A stretch of 64,000 nucleotides of DNA. Source: Alphaproteobacteria bacterium. GTDB lineage: Bacteria > Pseudomonadota > Alphaproteobacteria > UBA8366 > Aestuariispiraceae. The notes beneath the pieces were generated by a model, which saw only the letters and a program-made list of their open reading frames with translations, did not search any database and was not told the DNA's origin. The stretch lies in the NCBI GenBank assembly GCA_006844765.1, contig SPJV01000077.1:1-64000 (forward strand). Reading direction: 5' to 3'. The translations under genes and the position numbers were made by a program. Of the stretch, positions 58,553 through 64,000 are shown in pieces (position 1 is the stretch's first letter; every line of letters begins with the position of its first letter).

Positions 58553-60547
58553 ATGCTTTCTTTAATCCGCGCCCTCCCCGCACCGATCAACACTCTCATC
58601 GGCCTCGGAATTTTTGGGGGCGGTAGCTATATCGGCGGCGCGCTGCTCGCGGCGGTGCTGGGAGCACCCGGCGGGATTGAACATTCCACAACAGCAGTAG
58701 ATGTATCCAGCCCTGCAAGTTCTTCCAATGTCGTAACTGCAGCGCCGACAGCGCCATCGACAGATGCCAGCAGCGTTGCAATCTCTCCGAAAGAGAGCAT
58801 CGCGCCCGAAGCCTTTTTCGGCACCAATGATCATGCCGCCGTCTATGGCAATGATTTCATGGCTGTGGCAGCGCATCCGGCGGCGTCCCAAACAGCTGCT
58901 ACGATCCTGCAAGAAGGTGGCCACGCCATCGATGCGCTGATCGCTGCTCAGGCGATGTTGAACCTGGTAGAACCGCAGTCATCCGGGATCGGCGGCGGCG
59001 GGTTTCTTCTGTATTGGGATGCAGAGAAACAACGCCTGTTCACCTATGACGGCCGGGAAACAGCGCCAAGTGCCGAGGATGGCGGGTTGTTCCGGAATGC
59101 CGATGGATCTTCCAAGAGTTTTTGGGAAGCCGTCGTCGGGGGCCGCTCCGTCGGCGTGCCCGGTCTTCTGTCCATGCTCGACCTGGCACATCGCAATCAC
59201 GGGGCGCTGGACTGGGATCGTTTGTTCGACCCGGCAATCGATACCGCACGACAGGGCTTTCCGGTCAGCGGACGACTTGCCTCTCTGCTCGCCAAGGATC
59301 CGATCCCGGAAGACATGACCGTTGCACGCCAATATTTCTCCCGCGCGGACGGAACACCATTGCAGCCGGGCGATATCCTGGAAAACCCCGAGCTTGCTGA
59401 TACGTTCCAGATGATCGCAGACCAAGGCATCGGGGTCTTTTACGAGGGTGAAATTGCGGAAGACCTCGTCGCTACGGTTCGCAGCGCGCCCCGTAATCCC
59501 GGTGTTCTGACATTAGAAGACATGGCCAGCTATCGCGCAGTGCTGCGTGACAATCTCTGCGCGCCCTATCATCAGTACAAAGTCTGTGGCATGCCACCAC
59601 CGTCTTCAGGTGGTCTAACCGTCTTGCAAACACTTGGCCTTCTGGAAAAAACCGACCTGCGCACCCTATCCCCCGGCGACCCGAGATCCATTCGCTTGAT
59701 CGCGGAAGCTATGAAGCTCGCCTATGCGGATCGGGACCGCTATATCGCCGATCCGGATTTTGTGCCGGTCCCTACCGATGGGATGATCAACACAAAATAC
59801 CTCACCAAGCGGGCAGGCTTTATGGATATGACGTCTGCTCTGAAATCGCCAATGCCACCGGGCAACCCGCCGAAGGGGGATGGCGCGATGTTGCCGGTCA
59901 TAAATGACGGAACGCTTGAGCTGCCCTCAACAACCCACATCACCATTGTCGATGCGAAGGGCAATGTTGCCTCGATGACCAGCTCCATCGAGATGGGTTT
60001 CGGGTCTCGCCTCATGGTTCGCGGATTCCTGACGAACAATCAGCTGACCGATTTCTCGATGCGGACCAAAGACAAGGATGGCACCCCCACCGCCAATCGG
60101 GTGGAGGCCGACAAGCGCCCGCGCAGCTCCATGGCGCCGACGATTGTCTTTGGCTATGACGGTCAACCAACCCATGCAATCGGCTCCCCCGGCGGTAGCC
60201 GCATCATCGGCTATGTGACCCAGGCCCTGGTCGGCATGTTGGATTGGGACTTGTCGGTGCAGGAAGCCATCGACCTGCCCCATTACCTGAACCGAAACGG
60301 TCCGATTGAAATGGAAACGGACAGTCGCTTGATTGTCTTGGCCGGCGATCTGCAAAAAGCAGGTTACGAAGTTAAAATGCGCCCGATGGCGAGCGGTCTG
60401 CATGGGGTGCGTATTCTCGGCGATGTGATCGTCGGTGGCGCTGATCCGCGCCGGGAAGGCCTCGCCGTGTCAGAGCGCAACCATGATCCGGATCTGGCCA
60501 CGGCCTTCGAGAAAGTCATCCCACCAACTTTGTCCGGGAAAGACTGA
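58553..60547 (+). CDS. ggt: Gamma-glutamyltransferase
   Basis: A 664-residue Ntn-hydrolase that moves or hydrolyses the gamma-glutamyl group of glutathione. An N-terminal hydrophobic segment (residues 8-38) anchors or exports it, followed by an Ala/Ser/Thr linker to about 85. The large subunit shows VEPQSSGIGGGGFLLYWD and the catalytic chamber segment MPPPSSGGLTVLQ. The autocleavage and nucleophile Thr460 lies in PSTTHITIVD, and GSPGGSRIIGYV near 545 completes the oxyanion site. All key residues are present, so it should be processed and active in the periplasm. The linker is longer than in E. coli Ggt. Confidence 0.94.
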   Translation: MLSLIRALPAPINTLIGLGIFGGGSYIGGALLAAVLGAPGGIEHSTTAVDVSSPASSSNVVTAAPTAPSTDASSVAISPKESIAPEAFFGTNDHAAVYGNDFMAVAAHPAASQTAATILQEGGHAIDALIAAQAMLNLVEPQSSGIGGGGFLLYWDAEKQRLFTYDGRETAPSAEDGGLFRNADGSSKSFWEAVVGGRSVGVPGLLSMLDLAHRNHGALDWDRLFDPAIDTARQGFPVSGRLASLLAKDPIPEDMTVARQYFSRADGTPLQPGDILENPELADTFQMIADQGIGVFYEGEIAEDLVATVRSAPRNPGVLTLEDMASYRAVLRDNLCAPYHQYKVCGMPPPSSGGLTVLQTLGLLEKTDLRTLSPGDPRSIRLIAEAMKLAYADRDRYIADPDFVPVPTDGMINTKYLTKRAGFMDMTSALKSPMPPGNPPKGDGAMLPVINDGTLELPSTTHITIVDAKGNVASMTSSIEMGFGSRLMVRGFLTNNQLTDFSMRTKDKDGTPTANRVEADKRPRSSMAPTIVFGYDGQPTHAIGSPGGSRIIGYVTQALVGMLDWDLSVQEAIDLPHYLNRNGPIEMETDSRLIVLAGDLQKAGYEVKMRPMASGLHGVRILGDVIVGGADPRREGLAVSERNHDPDLATAFEKVIPPTLSGKD

Positions 60548-60664
60548 CCGCCCCTCGCCCGCGTTCCTACGCATTTAAATATCAGTGGCAGGAATCCAAG
60601 GCCTCACAAATCTAAGCGCATCCCGGGTCGCCAATAGCGGCGCAGCGAGTTCGATCTGATACAG

Positions 60665-61924
60665 CTACAGCGTCCGGACCGCGCAGTATTGGCCAGCGGC
60701 TTTTAAAGCTTTGCACATGGTTTCCGCCCGCGCCTTATCGGAAATCGGTCCAGCATGCAGGCGATAAAAGACGCCTTTTTTGCCCAGATCGACTTTACGG
60801 ATGACGGGCCGTGTCCCATCCAACACCGCTGGATTCTTGGCCAGCAACTGTTTCCAGCCGCGCTCTGCATTTTTGGGGTCGCGATAGGAAGCCATATGCA
60901 CGCCGAGCCCACCGGCAGCGGCAGCCGTCGCGCCCGCAACCGTGCCTGAGGCAGCCCCTGCGACGGCAGCACCAGACTCAGCGCCTGTGGCTGGGGCGAG
61001 GGCCATTGCGTCTGCTTCCGCAGCCATACCATCGGAATCCATGGCGCCATCCAATTTCATCGTATCCTTCGCCATCTGATCCTTCGCCATCGCATCCATT
61101 GTGCTGCCGACAGCCTCGGCCTCGACAGAGGAAACTGGTGGAGCGACATCTCCCGAAGGCGCTATCGGCTTTGGTTCTTCCATCATCATCTCATCTGATG
61201 CGGACGCCATCATCGCATCACCGGCACGCATCGCCGGCGGGGCGGAGGCCCAATGATAGCCCGTCAACCAACGCTGATCGGAACCAACACCACTCGGCTT
61301 TGCCGCATCCAGTCGGACGTAATGGCCCACTTCAGGCGCATAGTAGAAAATGATTTCATCAGGCCGGCGGCGCCCACAGGCTATCTTGAAGACATCGACC
61401 TGCCCGACACGGGCCGCCATCCGCTCCCGCCCTTCAATCACACAGTTCCAATCGAACTCCCAGGCATAGGGGGGCTTGTCGCTGCTAACGGTCGAGCGAA
61501 AGGCAATTTCCTTCCCGACTTCAAGCGGGAAGAATTCCGCCGTCATATCGGTGATCAGCCGTTTGCCGCGCCCGGTGGCGCCGCTCGCCCACTCAAGCGC
61601 CGGCAATAACGGGTTCGCCGCGGTACGCTGCACATCGCCATTATCTGCGCGCCACACAACCTCGCCATTCTCCTCCACTGCGACCACTTCCCAGGTCACA
61701 TCGGGATTACTGAAGGCGAAGCGGTCACCAGGAGAATAATGCGGTGGGTGAGCTGCAATCTCCGCCAGTTTAGGATTAAGCGGGCCTGATGGATCATCCA
61801 CCATCGCGCCATCAGATGGACCCATGCCAAGCATCGAATCCATTTCCGCACAGCCAGCGAGCGCGAGCGCTCCGGCAATCAAGGCGGCGCGAATAGTGTC
61901 GACTGGCGAAATGGGCAGGCGCAT
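60665..61924 (-). CDS. Lipoprotein with C-terminal SPOR domain
   Basis: A 419-residue envelope protein. ATG 61924 is set by GGAGG six bases upstream and a lipoprotein signal (ALALAGC, Cys25). The mature N-terminal half (about 60-240) is a beta-rich unknown domain (SPGDRFAFSNPDVTWEVVAV, FYYAPEVGHYVRLDAAKP). A Met/Ala/Asp-rich linker with MAKDQMAKDTM-type repeats follows (about 245-345). The last 75 residues form a SPOR domain (GVHMASYRDPKNAERGWKQLL, FYRLHAGPISDKARAETMCKAL) that binds denuded septal peptidoglycan. It is divergent from the adenylate cyclase. Confidence 0.88.
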   Translation of the reverse strand: MRLPISPVDTIRAALIAGALALAGCAEMDSMLGMGPSDGAMVDDPSGPLNPKLAEIAAHPPHYSPGDRFAFSNPDVTWEVVAVEENGEVVWRADNGDVQRTAANPLLPALEWASGATGRGKRLITDMTAEFFPLEVGKEIAFRSTVSSDKPPYAWEFDWNCVIEGRERMAARVGQVDVFKIACGRRRPDEIIFYYAPEVGHYVRLDAAKPSGVGSDQRWLTGYHWASAPPAMRAGDAMMASASDEMMMEEPKPIAPSGDVAPPVSSVEAEAVGSTMDAMAKDQMAKDTMKLDGAMDSDGMAAEADAMALAPATGAESGAAVAGAASGTVAGATAAAAGGLGVHMASYRDPKNAERGWKQLLAKNPAVLDGTRPVIRKVDLGKKGVFYRLHAGPISDKARAETMCKALKAAGQYCAVRTL

Positions 61925-62134
61925 GGGCGGCCTCCAAGGAATGGCGGGTAAGGCGAAGACCCTAGCCTTTCGGGAGGCTAAGCCAAACAATTCACAGCGG
62001 CATCTGACAAAACCCAGTGTCATCAAAGTGTTGCCGGTTCGGCCTTATGCTTGATGGTGCAGGTGAAGAAAGAGAACATCCCCATCCGATTCGACCGAGA
62101 CGAACCGGAAATTTGCGATTAGACTAGGCGCATC

Positions 62135-64000
62135 ATGACAGACACGATTGAAAACACCGAAACGCCGAAGACCGAAAAACCAACCAAGAAGAGCTGGTTT
62201 TCCCGGATCCTGCCAAAACGCCGGAAGCGCAAGGATGGTGCCCCTTGGTGGCGCCCCAGCGCGGCGGCCCTGATCGCACTCGCTGTCCTTACAGGCGGTT
62301 TGGCCTTGCGCTATGTCGATCCATGGTTTGTCGAAACAGTGCGCTTGCGTACCTTCGACGCCTATAACCGGATGCACCCTCGCCAACCACCGCCAAAGGG
62401 GCAGAATCCCGTAGTAATCATCGATATTGATGAAAAGAGCCTGGAAGAAATGGGTCAGTGGCCTTGGCCACGCACGGTCATCGCCGACCTAATTGCGGCG
62501 GCGCGGGACTACCAAATGCCTGTGATCGGCTTCGATATGGTCTTTGGGGAATTGGATCGGACCTCACCTGCTCGAATTGCCGATTCAATTAGACGTGCCT
62601 CTGACGATACAGTCGCGGAACTCAAGACCCTTCCGCCAAATGAAGTCATCATGGCCGAAACGATGCGGACGATGCAAACCGTACTGGGTCAGGCCGGAAG
62701 TAATGGTCAACAAGTCAAAAAACCCACTGCGATTTCCGCCTTTACAGCTGTGAAAGGTGCAAAGAAAACCGTTGGCGTGCCAGCGGAGGTCGATCTATCG
62801 ACTTATGCCCCTAGTAACCCAACACTGATCTTTAATCTGGAGACGCTTGAACAGTCGGCTTCAGGCCTCGGTGTGTTTTCCGTCGATGAAGAAGTCGACG
62901 GCGTTGTTCGCCGGGTCCCGTTGGTGGTCGAGATCGAAGGTGTTGTTAAGCCCACCTTATCGGTAGAGATGTTACGGGTCGCCTTCAACGCAAGTTCGAT
63001 CTTCGGATTTATCGATCAGGGGGGGATTCGTGAGATAAGGTTGCAAAGCAAGCAGGGTAACTTCCCAATTCCCACAGATGGCAACGGTCGGCTGTGGGTC
63101 TATTACAGCGAACCGGACGCGTTCAATACACCTGATAACACTGGCCGCTGGTATATCTCTGCCAGCGACATCGTGAACCGCCGAATTCCGCCGGAGCGCC
63201 TTGCCGGAAAAGTTGGTCTGGTCGGCACATCGGCAATCGGCCTTTACGATATTCGAGCCACCCCGATCGAGCCGCGACTCCCAGGGGTCGAAGTCCATGC
63301 CAACATTATTGAAAACATCGTAATGAAGGAGCATGTAGCCTACCCGGTTACGAGTTCTCTTTGGGAATTTGTTGTCGCGGCGCTCGCCGGGCTAGCCCTG
63401 ATCATTCTTATACCGCGCGTTGGTCCGGTGTTCAGCTTGTTAGGGGGCAGTGTTGCTGCCGGTGTTTTGATTTACACAAGTTGGCACCTGTTTACGGAAG
63501 AGCATATCCTGCTGGATGTCACCTACCCGACGACGCTGACCTTTGCGGTCTATGCGGTGATGACCTTTGCGAACTATATGCGTGATGCGGCAGAGAAACG
63601 CCAGGTGCGCACCGCATTTGGGCAATATCTCTCCCCAGCACTGGTTGAGCAATTGGCCGAAAACCCGGACATGCTGGTCCTGGGCGGTGAAACCAAGAAG
63701 ATGACATTGCTGTTCTGCGATGTTCGCGGTTTCACAACGATTTCGGAGCAATATAAGACCAATCCGCAAGGCCTTACCCGGCTGATCAACCGCCTGCTGA
63801 CCCCGCTGACAGGGGAGATCCTGAAGCGCGAGGGCACCATCGACAAATATATGGGCGACTGCATCATGGCATTTTGGAATGCCCCGGTGGATGTCCAGGG
63901 GCAGGAGCTTCGGTCCATTGAATCGGCGCTCGCCATGTTCAAGTCACTCCAGGCCCTCAACGAGGTTCGGGAGAGGGAGGCCGAAGCAGAAGGCATTAAA
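62135..64000 (+). CDS. CHASE2-domain adenylate/guanylate cyclase (C-terminus beyond window)
   Basis: The 622 codons visible encode a membrane-bound class III nucleotidyl cyclase. A basic, Lys/Arg-rich cytoplasmic N-terminus leads to one membrane helix (about 48-66). A large periplasmic CHASE2 sensor domain follows (about 70-395: VVIIDIDEKSLEEMGQWPWPRTV, VGLVGTSAIGLYDIRATP), then three closely spaced helices (about 408-480). The cyclase domain begins near 490 with FGQYLSPALVEQL. The metal Asp residues lie in LLFCDVRGFTTIS and IDKYMGDCIMAFWNAP. It makes cAMP (or cGMP) in response to a periplasmic signal. The frame is open to the end of the window. Confidence 0.93.
   Translation, partial: MTDTIENTETPKTEKPTKKSWFSRILPKRRKRKDGAPWWRPSAAALIALAVLTGGLALRYVDPWFVETVRLRTFDAYNRMHPRQPPPKGQNPVVIIDIDEKSLEEMGQWPWPRTVIADLIAAARDYQMPVIGFDMVFGELDRTSPARIADSIRRASDDTVAELKTLPPNEVIMAETMRTMQTVLGQAGSNGQQVKKPTAISAFTAVKGAKKTVGVPAEVDLSTYAPSNPTLIFNLETLEQSASGLGVFSVDEEVDGVVRRVPLVVEIEGVVKPTLSVEMLRVAFNASSIFGFIDQGGIREIRLQSKQGNFPIPTDGNGRLWVYYSEPDAFNTPDNTGRWYISASDIVNRRIPPERLAGKVGLVGTSAIGLYDIRATPIEPRLPGVEVHANIIENIVMKEHVAYPVTSSLWEFVVAALAGLALIILIPRVGPVFSLLGGSVAAGVLIYTSWHLFTEEHILLDVTYPTTLTFAVYAVMTFANYMRDAAEKRQVRTAFGQYLSPALVEQLAENPDMLVLGGETKKMTLLFCDVRGFTTISEQYKTNPQGLTRLINRLLTPLTGEILKREGTIDKYMGDCIMAFWNAPVDVQGQELRSIESALAMFKSLQALNEVREREAEAEGIK

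Overview
The window is chromosomal DNA of a free-living, probably marine alphaproteobacterium of the Rhodospirillales type. I infer this from family content and synteny, not from a search: the bamE / ubiquinol-cytochrome c chaperone / DUF177 / rpmF / plsX / fabH / ihfA / merR block, a CheZ of the alphaproteobacterial type, MocR and DUF1127 proteins, and a DddP-like (DMSP lyase-like) protein. Base composition and codon use look even. I saw no IS elements, prophage, CRISPR array or rRNA. There is one tRNA gene, tRNA-Pro(GGG). No gene-free stretch exceeds about 290 bases; the longest (27790-28076) holds a promoter, a leader peptide and an attenuator.

Layout. 1-7.6 kb, plus strand: the end of an arginase/agmatinase-family gene, an atypical SDR, a diguanylate cyclase, then a possible catabolic group (DddP-like M24 protein, MFS carrier, FAA hydrolase, half of an ADP-forming acyl-CoA synthetase) and a CheY-like regulator. 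8.1-13.2 kb, minus: coaD, gyrA, ssb and an HpcH/HpaI aldolase. 13.4-18.6 kb, plus: a complete branched-chain amino-acid-type ABC importer (binding protein, LivG, LivF, LivH, LivM). 18.6-20.1 kb, minus: a VOC protein coupled to a frameshifted MetE-like gene. 20.3-26.7 kb: prfC, an MFS carrier, a hypothetical protein, nadE, and a GluRS-derived protein that has lost its catalytic signatures. 26.8-33.7 kb: a glycosyltransferase facing a plus-strand unit with promoter, Ile/Cys-rich leader peptide, terminator, cysS, cimA, a class I glutamine amidotransferase, a class II aldolase and mtnA. 33.8-37.5 kb, minus: PhzF, a PLP decarboxylase-fold protein, a threonine dehydratase-like protein and a DUF1127 protein. 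37.7-42.9 kb: a MocR regulator, an FKBP isomerase, ilvD and an epimerase. 43-48 kb, minus: tRNA-Pro and the merR-ihfA-fabH-plsX-rpmF-DUF177-chaperone block, with bamE divergent. 48.6-53.9 kb: small envelope proteins, a thioesterase, parE and an isochorismatase-fold hydrolase. 54.1-64 kb: a DEAD-box helicase, a stand-alone Lrp ligand domain, cheZ, an NlpC/P60 hydrolase, an HD hydrolase, gamma-glutamyltransferase, a SPOR lipoprotein and a CHASE2 adenylate cyclase that runs off the end.

Most interesting points. (1) A 33-codon leader ORF before cysS-cimA has 7 Ile and 3 Cys codons in 12 positions. It is followed by competing RNA stems and a U-tailed terminator, which looks like dual Ile/Cys transcription attenuation matching the two downstream products. 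(2) The GluRS-like ORF behind nadE lacks HIGH- and KMSKS-type motifs. (3) The M24 protein keeps every DddP active-site position I could check. (4) Four unrelated 16-17 bp tandem duplications each abut the stop codon of a minus-strand gene. (5) The consensus promoter of parE is placed so that its start site would coincide with the ATG, suggesting a leaderless mRNA. (6) CheZ ends in a FliM-like CheY-binding peptide.
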